Part shown: positions 1 to 6,984 of the stretch, in pieces
Numbering within the stretch: the first letter of the stretch is position 1
How the letters are laid out: each line of letters starts with the position of its first letter
From: RFPI01 sp964398195
Lineage (GTDB): Bacteria; Pseudomonadota; Gammaproteobacteria; Burkholderiales; Methylophilaceae
Direction: 5' to 3'
DNA: 8,142 nt
Assembly: GCA_964398195.1 (NCBI GenBank)
Contig: CAYNLW010000050.1
Span: 1-8,142, forward strand
Program-made: the position numbers and the translations under genes
The notes under the pieces: generated by a model
Told to the model about the DNA's origin: nothing
Database searches by the model: none
What the model saw: only the letters and a program-made list of their open reading frames with translations

Positions 1-146
1 CCATTATGCTGATTGTGATTCTGTTACGTTGTATGCGTGGCCACTTTACCGCTGATCGTCACTTTGGTTTTGAAGGCGTAGCTTGGTATTGGCACTTTGT
101 TGACGTAGTTTGGTTGGGTCTGTTTGTATTTGTTTACTGGCTATAA
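1..146 (+). CDS. coxC: Cytochrome c oxidase subunit III, C-terminal end (partial)
   Basis: Only the last 47 or so codons are present; the 5' end lies outside the window. Reading from base 3, the tail contains the run HFGFEGVAWYWHFVDVVWL and ends FVYWL before TAA at 144-146. The WYWHFVDVVWL block is the hallmark of the last transmembrane helix of heme-copper oxidase subunit III (CoxC/CtaE). This subunit is an integral inner-membrane protein that stabilises the catalytic subunit I and supports proton uptake; it carries no redox centre. The gene fits its context, since aa3 oxidase assembly genes follow directly. A strong terminator lies just downstream, so this is probably the last gene of the structural cox operon. 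The family call is very secure; the subtype (aa3 with cytochrome c as donor) is inferred from the neighbouring ctaA. Confidence 0.95.
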   Translation, partial: IMLIVILLRCMRGHFTADRHFGFEGVAWYWHFVDVVWLGLFVFVYWL

Positions 147-161
147 ACAGCTTTAAGCAAT

Positions 162-191
162 AAAAAGGGCGATATTCATATCGCCTTTTTT
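162..191. terminator. Rho-independent terminator after coxC, probably bidirectional
   Basis: A stem of GGCGATA (168-174) and TATCGCC (179-185) closes a 4-base loop and is followed by six T residues (186-191). On the other strand the same stem is followed by the complement of A162-A166, a run of five T. It can therefore end coxC transcription on the plus strand and transcription from the minus-strand DUF2909 gene (stop at 270). Confidence 0.9.
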
Positions 192-269
192 ATGCGCCTT
201 AAAAGCTAGCGAGATTGAGTGACAAATGCGCGCAGTCTAGTGTGGCAGCAAGTGTTAAAGCTAGTAAGC

Positions 270-464
270 TTAATGGCCAATAACGCCAGCGGCATAGCCT
301 AGCAATAGCATGATAAATAGTGCGAATGAAAGACAGATACGGATGGTCAAAGCTTTGGCAGTGCGTTGGCCGCTGCCTTTGTCTTTATTCAGAAAGAACA
401 GCGCCGAAAACAGGCTGGTGATAATCAACAGCAATGCGATGACGATAAGCACTTTAATCCACAT
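270..464 (-). CDS. DUF2909 family twin-transmembrane protein
   Basis: A 64-residue protein of two hydrophobic helices (about residues 4-24 and 41-61) joined by a short basic loop, NKDKGSGQRTAKALTIR. This matches the DUF2909 family, small twin-transmembrane proteins found beside cytochrome c oxidase genes in beta- and gammaproteobacteria. The biochemical role is unknown; the position between coxC and SURF1 suggests a part in oxidase assembly or stability, which is inference. The ATG (complement of 462-464) is preceded by AGGAA (complement of 471-475) at normal spacing, so the start is well supported. It is transcribed against its neighbours. A possible -10 (TACAAT, complement of 494-499) lies upstream, without a convincing -35. 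Confidence 0.85.
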   Translation of the reverse strand: MWIKVLIVIALLLIITSLFSALFFLNKDKGSGQRTAKALTIRICLSFALFIMLLLGYAAGVIGH

Positions 465-572
465 GGTATTTTCCTAAGATTTATTGTCCGGTCATTGTAA
501 TGCAATCATCGCCCAATCAGGCAAACATTATGCGCATTTTGCTAAGCAATATGGGCGAAAAGAAAGTAGCTT

Positions 573-1289
573 GTGAAACTAGAAAATATCAGATTTATTG
601 CCTTTGGCTTAGTCGTCACCCTAGCGGTGGTGATCATGTGCGTGCGCCTAGGCAATTGGCAATATAGCAAAGCCCAGCTTAAGCAACAGTTGCAAAGCCA
701 GCTCGACCAGCGCATGGCTAGTGCGCCAGTGGATTTGCCAGCACAGATGGATCAGCCAGAACAGTTGCGCTATTTAAGCGTTAATGTGCGCGGGGTATAT
801 CTGCCTGAGCAACAGTTCTTGCTGGATAACCAAGTCTATCAAGACAAGGCTGGCTATTATGTGATGACCCCGCTGCGTGTGGCTGGACGTGAACAAATTA
901 TTTTGGTCAATCGTGGTTGGCTGGCCAAGGACTTTAATCAAAGCCAACTGCCGCAAGTGGCAGTGCCCAGCGGTGAGCAACAATTGGCGGGGCATTTGTG
1001 GTTGCCACCGAGCAAGATTTATCGCTTGGGCAATCAGACTGATGCGGCCGACGCCAATATGCGTCAAGCCTTGGATATGGGCAGTATTGCCAAAGCGATG
1101 CCAGCGCCCTTAATGCCTATGATATTGCGCCTGCAACAAGCAGAAGCGAATAGCGGCTTACTGGTGGATTGGCCAAGACCAGACGACAGAATCGCTACCC
1201 ATTTGGGCTATACCTATCAGTGGTATGGCTTTGCGGTGGCTGCGGTGCTGATTTTTTTAGTAACTTGTTGGCGTAGGAGATGGAAGTAA
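573..1289 (+). CDS. SURF1 family cytochrome oxidase biogenesis protein
   Basis: A 238-residue inner-membrane protein with the SURF1 layout: an N-terminal helix (about 8-26), a large periplasmic domain and a C-terminal helix (about 213-234) followed by the basic tail CWRRRWK. Family motifs visible are LGNWQYSKAQLK just after the first helix, LDNQVYQDKAGYYVMTPL, LVNRGWL, and GYTYQWYGFA leading into the last helix. SURF1 proteins help place heme a in subunit I of aa3 oxidases. The start is GTG: an in-frame TAG (567-569) sits two codons upstream, so no longer form is possible, and the next internal ATG would cut the first helix. The ribosome site (AGAAAG) is weak. It is the first gene of a tight operon and overlaps the next start by one base. 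Confidence 0.93.
   Translation: MKLENIRFIAFGLVVTLAVVIMCVRLGNWQYSKAQLKQQLQSQLDQRMASAPVDLPAQMDQPEQLRYLSVNVRGVYLPEQQFLLDNQVYQDKAGYYVMTPLRVAGREQIILVNRGWLAKDFNQSQLPQVAVPSGEQQLAGHLWLPPSKIYRLGNQTDAADANMRQALDMGSIAKAMPAPLMPMILRLQQAEANSGLLVDWPRPDDRIATHLGYTYQWYGFAVAAVLIFLVTCWRRRWK
1275..1280 (+). promoter_or_regulatory. Ribosome binding site deciding the start of the SCO-like gene
   Basis: AGGAGA lies inside the last codons of SURF1. It overlaps the ATG at 1280, which therefore cannot use it, but stands 8 bases before the ATG at 1289. That ATG forms a TAATG overlap with the SURF1 stop, typical of translational coupling. Confidence 0.75.
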
Positions 1290-1849
1290 TGAATGCACAG
1301 CAAAAGCGTGGACGCTTGGTGTTACTCGGTATGGTGATATTTTTCGCCGCGCCTTTAGTGATTGTATTATTGATGCACCAATTCAATGTGCGACCCACGG
1401 GTGCGAGTCATGGGGTGTTGGTCAAAGAGGCGAAACAATTGCAATTGGGCGAGGCCAATGGTGAGCCCGCTAAATTATGGCAAGATAAATGGAATATGTT
1501 GTATGTCGCGGAGAACTGCGCTAGTGAGTGCCAACAAAAGATTCGGGAAATGCGGCAGATTCATGCCTCATTAGAAAAAGATATTCCGCGTGTACAGCGC
1601 ATCTTGATTACTGCCCAAACACCCGATGCGGCGATTAAGCAAGACTATCCAGATATGCAATTAATCGCCAATCCCGATACCTATCAATCGGTCTGGCAAC
1701 AAGTCAATCAGATTACCCAATCGCAGCAATTGAGCATTTATCTAGTCGATCCTTATGGCAATTTAGCCATACGTTTCCCGCCAGATTTGCCAGCTAAAGA
1801 TATACGCAAAGATTTAGTGCGCTTGTTGAAATACTCTTGGGCGGCATAA
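1289..1849 (+). CDS. SCO-like membrane-anchored thioredoxin-fold protein (putative oxidase assembly factor)
   Basis: A 186-residue protein with one N-terminal signal anchor (about residues 9-29) and a periplasmic domain. It looks like a divergent SCO1/SenC relative: WNMLYVAENCASEC carries a CX3C pair (Cys77, Cys81) where SCO proteins have CPDIC-type cysteines, followed by IREMRQIHASLEKDIPRVQRILIT. The C-terminal IYLVDPYGNLAIRFP matches the SCO strand after the copper-binding His. By hand alignment with the SCO lipoprotein in this window (DHSAGAYVYEPSGKL), that His is Gln146. Genes of this type sit between SURF1 and ctaA in many betaproteobacterial oxidase clusters, usually as unnamed transmembrane proteins. 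With both Cys but no His it may act as a thiol reductant rather than a copper carrier; this is inference. It overlaps SURF1 by one base, and ctaA starts two bases after its stop. Confidence 0.75.
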   Translation: MNAQQKRGRLVLLGMVIFFAAPLVIVLLMHQFNVRPTGASHGVLVKEAKQLQLGEANGEPAKLWQDKWNMLYVAENCASECQQKIREMRQIHASLEKDIPRVQRILITAQTPDAAIKQDYPDMQLIANPDTYQSVWQQVNQITQSQQLSIYLVDPYGNLAIRFPPDLPAKDIRKDLVRLLKYSWAA

Positions 1850-1851
1850 GC

Positions 1852-2853
1852 ATGGATATTCGTTTCTATCAAAGACTGGTGTTGCTGACCACATTGTTGG
1901 CAGTGATTTTGGTCGGCCTAGGCGCTTATGTGCGCTTATCTGATGCGGGCTTGGGTTGTCCAGATTGGCCGGGCTGTTATGGCACACTCAGCGTGCCGCA
2001 ATCGCAACAAGCCATAAAGGCGGCTGAGCAAGCCTATCCGGCTAGCCCATTAGAACATGGCAAAGCATGGAAAGAGATGGCGCACCGCTATGTGGCGGGC
2101 GTATTAGGACTGCTGATATTGCTCATCTTTGTTTTAAGCTGGAAATTGCGCCAGCAAATCCATGTCTCGCCTTGGTTGACCTCGCTATTAATGCTGTGGG
2201 TCATCTTCCAAGCCATGCTGGGCATGTGGACAGTCACCTTATTGCTCATGCCTGCCATCGTGACCATGCACTTAATCGGCGGCTTGGTGACGCTAGCGCT
2301 ACTGACTTGGATTAGCCATAGACATCATGGTGATTTTTATGTCTTGCCCAATTATCAAGCAGGTCTTAAGGCCGCCATACGCTTGGCCTTGCCATTGCTA
2401 TTTGCGCAGATTATTTTAGGCGGCTGGACTAGCACCAATTATGCAGGCTTGGCTTGCACCGATTTCCCCTTGTGTCATGGCGCATGGATGCCGGCGCAGA
2501 TGGACTTTGCCACCGGCTTTGATATCACTCGCCAACTGGGTAAAACCGCTACTGGCGAGAATATGGCGCTGAGCGCTTATACTCCCATTCAATGGCTACA
2601 TCGTGTGGGTGCGTTAATTGTATTCAGCTATTTTGATTACTTAATTGTTAAAATGTGGCGTATCAATTTATTACGCCGTGATTGCAAGCGTTTGGCGCTG
2701 TTGCTATTCACCCAAATCAGTTTAGGCATCGCCAATGTCGTATTGCATTTGCCACTGGTGTTGGCGGTTGCGCATAATGTAGTGGCGGCACTTTTACTGG
2801 TGCAAGTGGTAGTGTTAAATTCTAGAATTAGTAGAAAGCAAAGAGAGTTTTAA
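1852..2853 (+). CDS. ctaA: Heme A synthase (CtaA/COX15 family)
   Basis: This 333-residue inner-membrane enzyme oxidises the C8 methyl of heme O to the formyl group of heme A, the cofactor of aa3 oxidases. The two-halved eight-helix plan is visible. The first half has GAYVRLSDAGLGCPDWPGC (Cys36, Cys42), His78 in KEMAHRYVAG and His140 in MHLIGGLVT. The second half has CTDFPLCHGAW (Cys202, Cys208), His250 in PIQWLHRVGA and His308 in LAVAHNVVAA. The four His are the expected heme ligands, and each Cys pair stands in the loop after the first helix of its half. I chose ATG 1852, two bases after the previous stop, because family members begin just before this helix; a TTG at 1837 would overlap the upstream gene. 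The Shine-Dalgarno is poor, so coupling to the upstream gene is likely. Confidence 0.96.
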   Translation: MDIRFYQRLVLLTTLLAVILVGLGAYVRLSDAGLGCPDWPGCYGTLSVPQSQQAIKAAEQAYPASPLEHGKAWKEMAHRYVAGVLGLLILLIFVLSWKLRQQIHVSPWLTSLLMLWVIFQAMLGMWTVTLLLMPAIVTMHLIGGLVTLALLTWISHRHHGDFYVLPNYQAGLKAAIRLALPLLFAQIILGGWTSTNYAGLACTDFPLCHGAWMPAQMDFATGFDITRQLGKTATGENMALSAYTPIQWLHRVGALIVFSYFDYLIVKMWRINLLRRDCKRLALLLFTQISLGIANVVLHLPLVLAVAHNVVAALLLVQVVVLNSRISRKQREF

Positions 2854-2855
2854 GC

Positions 2856-3770
2856 ATGTCAGTTTCAGCAAATCCAATCATGAAGCAATGGGGGGTCAAC
2901 CTCAGCAGTTTCTTCGCCCTGTGCAAACCCAAGGTTTCCGCCATGATTGTGTTTACTGCCGTGATCGGTATGTTGATGGCTACGCCCGGTATGGTGCCTT
3001 GGGATTTATTATTGTTTGCCACCATAGGCATAGGTTTATCATCAGGTGCAGCGGCGGCATTTAACTGCTTAATCGAGCAAAAAATTGACGCTGTGATGGC
3101 GCGTACCCGTGGTCGTCCTTTGCCCACTGGCCAAGTGAGCGTGTTGAATACCATCGTATTTGCCAGTGTGATTGGTTTTGTCGGTTTGGCCTTGCTGTAT
3201 GTATTCGTGAATCCGCTGACCATGTGGCTGACCTTTGGCACTTTCTTGGGTTATGCGGTGATATACACCGTCTTCCTTAAACCCGCTACGCCACTGAATA
3301 TCGTGATAGGTGGCGCTTCTGGCGCGATGCCACCGATATTAGGCTGGGCTGCGGTGACCAATATGATAGGTCCAGAATCGCTGATTATGTTCTTGATTAT
3401 CTTCGCTTGGACGCCACCCCATTTCTGGGCCTTGGCTTTATACCGCCGCGATGATTATCAGCGCGCTGGCTTGCCTATGTTGCCAGTCACGCACGGCGAA
3501 AAATTTACCCGTGAACATATCGTGCTTTACACCATTATTTTATTCGCCGTGGCCATGATGCCAGTAGGCTTAGGCATGAGCGGTTGGATTTATCTAGTCG
3601 CCGCCTTGCTGTTGAATATCGCGTTTATGGTTTATGTGGTGAGATTATGGCGGCAGTATTCAGATGAATTAGCCAAACAGACATTTAAATTTTCGATTTA
3701 TTACTTGATGTTGTTGTTTGCCAGCTTGTTGCTCGATCACTATTGGTTCTTCCCCGCGCCAGTGCTGTAA
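2856..3770 (+). CDS. ctaB: Protoheme IX farnesyltransferase (heme O synthase)
   Basis: A 304-residue UbiA-superfamily membrane prenyltransferase that adds a farnesyl group from farnesyl diphosphate to heme b, giving heme O for CtaA. The first Asp-rich region reads NCLIEQKIDAVMARTRGRPL (Asn70, Asp78, Arg83, Arg87), with PTG after it, and the second reads YRRDDYQRAGLPMLPVTHG (Asp199, Asp200); both are diagnostic. TPPHFWALALY precedes the second motif, as in CtaB/CyoE. About nine hydrophobic helices are seen, and the length is normal for the family. ATG 2856 lies two bases after the ctaA stop, with AAGAGAG upstream as ribosome site. It is the last gene of the assembly operon, and its final codons form one arm of a strong hairpin. 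Confidence 0.96.
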   Translation: MSVSANPIMKQWGVNLSSFFALCKPKVSAMIVFTAVIGMLMATPGMVPWDLLLFATIGIGLSSGAAAAFNCLIEQKIDAVMARTRGRPLPTGQVSVLNTIVFASVIGFVGLALLYVFVNPLTMWLTFGTFLGYAVIYTVFLKPATPLNIVIGGASGAMPPILGWAAVTNMIGPESLIMFLIIFAWTPPHFWALALYRRDDYQRAGLPMLPVTHGEKFTREHIVLYTIILFAVAMMPVGLGMSGWIYLVAALLLNIAFMVYVVRLWRQYSDELAKQTFKFSIYYLMLLFASLLLDHYWFFPAPVL

Positions 3771-3792
3771 ATCGCTGTTTACAGCACTGGCG
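3757..3792. terminator. 15-bp perfect hairpin over the ctaB stop codon
   Basis: CGCCAGTGCTGTAAA (3757-3771) pairs perfectly with 3778-3792 around the 6-base loop TCGCTG. The left arm encodes the last residues of CtaB and includes its TAA (3768-3770). No T-run follows on either strand, so it is not a classical intrinsic terminator. It lies between convergent ctaB and the Yip1 gene (stop at 3812) and would form in both transcripts. Likely roles are blocking 3' exonuclease or assisting termination. Confidence 0.6.
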
Positions 3793-3811
3793 GGCGTATC
3801 ATCAAACGGGT

Positions 3812-4405
3812 TTAATGCAAGGCAGTAATATTTTGCAGCGAACCCCAAACCACTAAAGTCGCCACCATCAAAAAGCCCATGGCCACTACACCGGCGATTA
3901 AAATGCCACCGAAAATCAACATAGACTGGCCTTGGTTTCTTAATTTATACACTTCTGGCACGCCATAAAACATCAGGCCTACGCTGGCCATCATGGCTAA
4001 ACACACCGCAGCCAACACAATCAAACTGCTAGGGATTAACAAGGCAATGGCGCTTAACCACAGCGGGGTTGGGCAAATCGCGGCTAGGGTAAAGGCATTT
4101 TTAAAACTGATTTTGCTGTCCACAATATCCGCTAACTGGCGCATCACCACAGCCATCATGGCCACCACGATCAGCTGGATAATAAACAATGACCAGCCCA
4201 CCACAGGCAATGCTCTAGGGCTAAGAATGCTGAGCACTTCCCATGCTGGGGTTTTATCGGCATGACCGATAATTAGTGCTGGAATCAGGGCTAGCGGAAT
4301 CACATAGAAGACAAATAGCTGATGGATGGGCGGAGATTTCTTCATCACTTCTTTCCAGCCTTTGCTGGGCGTTGCAAACAGACGAAATACGGTGATTGGA
4401 TTCAT
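3812..4405 (-). CDS. Yip1 domain (DUF1282-like) integral membrane protein
   Basis: A 197-residue protein with a short cytoplasmic start, MNPITVFRLFATPSKGWKEV, and about five hydrophobic segments (roughly 28-46, 72-90, 102-118, 123-147 and 163-190). The opening that ends in P-x-x-GW, and the sequence DSKISFKNAFTLAAICPTPLWLSAI between helices, are typical of bacterial Yip1-family proteins. The bacterial members have no established function. The ATG (complement of 4403-4405) is preceded by AGGAGA (complement of 4411-4416), a good ribosome site. It converges on ctaB and diverges from murI, so it is probably a single-gene unit, and nothing ties it to oxidase assembly beyond proximity. Confidence 0.8.
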   Translation of the reverse strand: MNPITVFRLFATPSKGWKEVMKKSPPIHQLFVFYVIPLALIPALIIGHADKTPAWEVLSILSPRALPVVGWSLFIIQLIVVAMMAVVMRQLADIVDSKISFKNAFTLAAICPTPLWLSAIALLIPSSLIVLAAVCLAMMASVGLMFYGVPEVYKLRNQGQSMLIFGGILIAGVVAMGFLMVATLVVWGSLQNITALH

Positions 4406-4717
4406 GGTGTTCTCCTTAAGATAAATTAAACGACTTTGCTTGAGCGGGTGATGACAAAGTTTGCACTGATGACTGAGTATTCACAAAAGCACCTCTATGC
4501 ACGCGCATAGACAAGCATAAACAAAAGCGCTTGCTCAGACAATCACCTTGGAGAGGAAAACCCTAGGCAAAACGTTAAAAAAGATGGAGCGCAACTGACC
4601 AAACATCAGACAAAAAACATGCGCTGACAAAACATGACAAGACAAGGCCAGTTCTATTAAACTGCAGGCTGTTTTGATTTTTACTGCCTTGCCCATATTG
4701 CCACCAGCTTATGCCCA
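4406..4717. other. Divergent intergenic region between the Yip1 gene and murI
   Basis: These 312 bases hold no convincing gene. The stretch is A-rich and C/A-biased on the plus strand from about 4560 to 4650, with loose repeats of an ACAAAACATG-like unit (near 4601, 4612 and 4627). A small inverted repeat TCTATGC/GCATAGA (4494-4500 and 4505-4511, 4-base loop) is present. TGATGAC occurs twice near 4448 and 4467. Promoters for both flanking genes must lie here, but I could not pick a -35/-10 pair with confidence. Confidence 0.5.
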
Positions 4718-5542
4718 ATGATCATGCCTAATCCCCCAGCCGCCGCCTCAGCCGCCTTGCCCATAGGAGTGTTCGACTCTGGTGTGGGAGGCATTTCGGT
4801 GCTTAAGCATTTGCAGCAAGCGTTGCCACATGAGCATTTTGTTTATGTGGCCGATTCCTTAAATGCGCCTTATGGCAATAAAAGCGCAGAATTTATCCAG
4901 CAGCGCAGTCAGCGCATCACCGAGTTTTTATTGAGCTTGCCGGTAAAGGCCATCGTGGTGGCTTGCAATACCGCCACCGCCGCCGCGGTGAGTAGCTTGC
5001 GCAATGCCTTTAGCCAATTGCCTATTGTGGCCATGGAGCCTGCCATTAAACCAGCGGTGGCGGTGACTAAAACCGGCGTGATAGGCGTGATGGCCACCAG
5101 TGGCACTTTGCAAAGCGCGCAATTCGCTGCCTTGCTGGAACATTATGGGCAAGGGGTCAAAGTGCTGACGCAGGCCTGTCATGGTTTGGTGGAATGTATA
5201 GAGCGGGGCGAAATAGATCAGCCTGCTACGCAGCAACTTTTGCAACAATATCTCAGCCCGCTATTGCAAGCGGGCGCCGATACCATCGTGCTAGGCTGCA
5301 CTCACTATCCTTTTGTTACCGAGCAGATTCGCCAACTGGTGGGAGCGCAGATTGCTTTGATTGATACTGGTGAGGCGGTGGCTAGGCAGCTGCAACATAA
5401 ATTGGCGCAATGTGATTTATTGAATCAGACGCAACAACCAGCGCAGTGTGTTTTTTATAGCAATAGTGCGCAAGATAATTATGCGCAAGTGATCAGCAAA
5501 TTATGGGGCAATCCAGCACAGGTGAACCGCTTGCTGGTCTAG
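4718..5542 (+). CDS. murI: Glutamate racemase
   Basis: A 274-residue cytoplasmic enzyme that converts L-glutamate to D-glutamate for peptidoglycan. All signature blocks are present: IGVFDSGVGGISVL (the Asp-Ser pair at residues 20-21), the DSLNAPYG segment, VACNTATAAAV with catalytic Cys83, ACHGLVECIERGE, and VLGCTHYPFV with the second catalytic Cys194 and its His. The protein has the usual family length. The start is uncertain: ATG 4718 and ATG 4724 are both possible, neither has a good Shine-Dalgarno sequence, and the Ala/Pro-rich residues 4-14 before the conserved core are not informative. It converges with the zinc-finger gene, whose stop lies only 17 bases away, and no hairpin is seen between them. 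Confidence 0.95.
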   Translation: MIMPNPPAAASAALPIGVFDSGVGGISVLKHLQQALPHEHFVYVADSLNAPYGNKSAEFIQQRSQRITEFLLSLPVKAIVVACNTATAAAVSSLRNAFSQLPIVAMEPAIKPAVAVTKTGVIGVMATSGTLQSAQFAALLEHYGQGVKVLTQACHGLVECIERGEIDQPATQQLLQQYLSPLLQAGADTIVLGCTHYPFVTEQIRQLVGAQIALIDTGEAVARQLQHKLAQCDLLNQTQQPAQCVFYSNSAQDNYAQVISKLWGNPAQVNRLLV

Positions 5543-5559
5543 TTGGACGGTGTGCTGCC

Positions 5560-5748
5560 CTAATGCTTGGCTAGTTTCTCACCCTTTTTTAGGCTGTAAT
5601 GGGTGCCGCAATAGGGGCATTGCGCTTCGCCACTGGCGGCGATATCCAAAAATACTCTGGGATGCGAGCACCAAAGCGCGACCTCTTTGGTGGGGCAATG
5701 TAGAGGAAGATCTTTGGCGCTGACCACGATTTTCTTGCTTTCAGACAT
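5560..5748 (-). CDS. Small zf-CHCC zinc-finger domain protein
   Basis: A 62-residue protein with the pattern LPLHCP (Cys18), WCSHPRVFLDI (Cys27, His29), then GEAQCPYCGTHYSL (Cys44, Cys47). This is the zf-CHCC fold, related to the zinc-binding C terminus of the mitochondrial complex I subunit NDUFS6. Probable ligands are Cys18, His29, Cys44 and Cys47. The function in bacteria is unknown. The gene lies about 27 bases downstream of ilvE in the same direction, an arrangement common in betaproteobacteria, so they are probably cotranscribed. Three starts are possible: GTG 5760, ATG 5751 and ATG 5748. GAGAAG (complement of 5753-5758) stands one base from ATG 5751 but four from ATG 5748, so I prefer 5748. 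Confidence 0.85.
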   Translation of the reverse strand: MSESKKIVVSAKDLPLHCPTKEVALWCSHPRVFLDIAASGEAQCPYCGTHYSLKKGEKLAKH

Positions 5749-5775
5749 CATACTTCTCACTTAAACGCTTAATCA

Positions 5776-6708
5776 TTAAACATAAGTCAGCCAATGGCTG
5801 TGCTTTGCCGATTTACCTTTCACCGCATCAAAATACATGGCTTGTAACTGCTCGGTAATCGGGCCGCGTTTGCCATTGCCTATGGCGCGGTTGTCCAATT
5901 CGCGTATCGGCGTGACTTCGGCTGCGGTGCCGGTAAAGAAGGCTTCATCGGCAGAATAGACCTCGTCACGGGTGATGCGTTTCTCGATAATGCTAAGGCC
6001 GATTTCATTGGCTAATTGAATAATGGTGTCGCGCGTGATGCCTTCCAAGGCGCTGGTTAAATCGGGGGTAATCAATTTGCCATTGCGTACGATAAAGATA
6101 TTTTCCCCAGAACCCTCTGCCACAAAGCCGTCCACGTCTAATAATAGCGCTTCATCATAGCCATCTTGCGAAGCTTCTTGGTGCGCCAAGATGGAATTCA
6201 TATAGTTGCCGTTGGCTTTGGCCTTGCACATGGTGATATTCACATGATGACGCGAGAACGAAGAAGTTTTGACTCGTATGCCATGATTAATCGCGTCGTC
6301 GCCCATATAAGCGCCCCAAGTCCAGGCGGCCACGATCACATGCGTAGATAAGGTCTTAGCCGAGATGCCCATCGCTTCAGGACCGTAGAAAGCCATAGGA
6401 CGCATATAAGCGGATTCAAGATTATTCTGTTTGACAGCGGCTTTTTGCGCCTCCATCAGCGTGGCTTTGTCATAAGGCATTTTCATACCCAAGATATGCG
6501 CTGATCTAAACAAGCGGTCAGTATGCTCTTGCAAGCGGAAAATCGCTGTGCCTTGCTCGGTTTTATATGCACGCACGCCTTCAAAAACGCCCATGCCGTA
6601 ATGCAAGGTGTGGCTTAATACATGGGTTGTGGCATCGCGCCAATTGACCATTTTTCCGTCGTACCAGATAAGACCATCACGGTCTGCCATTGATTTGGCT
6701 ACTGCCAT
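5776..6708 (-). CDS. ilvE: Branched-chain amino acid aminotransferase
   Basis: A 310-residue cytoplasmic PLP enzyme of fold type IV that carries out the last step of leucine, isoleucine and valine synthesis, moving the amino group from glutamate to the 2-oxo acids. Motifs in order are IWYDGKMVNWRDA, LHYGMGVFEGVRAY, KAKANGNYMNS with the probable Schiff-base Lys164, YDEALLLDVDGFVAEGSGEN, LEGITRDTII, and FFTGTAAEVTPI. The length matches the bacterial IlvE group. ATG 6708 is chosen because GGAGA (complement of 6715-6719) stands six bases upstream; an in-frame TTG at 6714 abuts that site and is unlikely. It forms a minus-strand unit with the zinc-finger gene. Confidence 0.95.
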   Translation of the reverse strand: MAVAKSMADRDGLIWYDGKMVNWRDATTHVLSHTLHYGMGVFEGVRAYKTEQGTAIFRLQEHTDRLFRSAHILGMKMPYDKATLMEAQKAAVKQNNLESAYMRPMAFYGPEAMGISAKTLSTHVIVAAWTWGAYMGDDAINHGIRVKTSSFSRHHVNITMCKAKANGNYMNSILAHQEASQDGYDEALLLDVDGFVAEGSGENIFIVRNGKLITPDLTSALEGITRDTIIQLANEIGLSIIEKRITRDEVYSADEAFFTGTAAEVTPIRELDNRAIGNGKRGPITEQLQAMYFDAVKGKSAKHSHWLTYV

Positions 6709-6736
6709 TTTCAATCTCCGCCATCAAAAAGCTTGT

Positions 6737-6763
6737 ATTGTAATGTTTGCCGCATAGTGTGAA
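6737..6763 (-). promoter_or_regulatory. Candidate sigma-70 promoter for ilvE
   Basis: On the minus strand TTCACA (complement of 6758-6763, five of six matches to the -35 consensus) is followed by TACAAT (complement of 6737-6742, five of six matches to the -10). The spacer is 15 bases, shorter than the ideal 17, so this is only a candidate. It would give a leader of roughly 20 bases before ATG 6708. Confidence 0.3.
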
Positions 6764-6984
6764 CAGCCTTAATCGTAAATTGCACGCTAGGCTTGCCATT
6801 TGCTCAAGCCTTAGGCTAGACACTTGCCTTATATATTGGGCGCTATTCAGAGCGCTGTCCTTATTTGAAAAAAATATAAATGTTGTATGCAATATGCAGT
6901 AAAATGCGCGCCATGTTTGCGTTGCAAGGCAAAATTTGCAGCACAAATCAGCTCAGTGTTAAGCAAATTTTTCACTTAGCGAGA
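6764..6984. other. Intergenic stretch between ilvE and the sco regulatory region
   Basis: I see no gene here. There is a modest hairpin AGGCTTG (6789-6795) with CAAGCCT (6805-6811), and an AT-rich patch (about 6860-6905) that could hold promoters in either direction, but no -35/-10 pair stands out. A minus-strand open frame that runs from here into ilvE has no family features and no good start signal. Confidence 0.4.

Noticed and set aside
774..1067. Open frames inside SURF1 and other real genes on the opposite strand or in other frames
   Set aside because: They are shadows of well-supported genes, with compositions unlike real proteins and no start signals.
1280..1288. ATG at 1280 as start of the SCO-like gene
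   Set aside because: It coincides with the end of the AGGAGA ribosome site, which instead serves ATG 1289 at normal spacing.
1837..1851. TTG at 1837 as start of ctaA
   Set aside because: It overlaps the upstream gene and adds five residues not expected in the family; ATG 1852 sits just after the previous stop.
4560..4650. A-rich repeats before murI as a CRISPR-like or RNA gene signal
   Set aside because: The units are irregular and short, with no constant spacer length and no strong RNA structure.
6712..6714. TTG at 6714 as start of ilvE
   Set aside because: It directly abuts the GGAGA site; ATG 6708 has the right spacing.
6677..6946. Minus-strand open frame of 89 codons upstream of and overlapping ilvE
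   Set aside because: It overlaps the ilvE start in another frame, has no recognisable domain and no convincing ribosome site.
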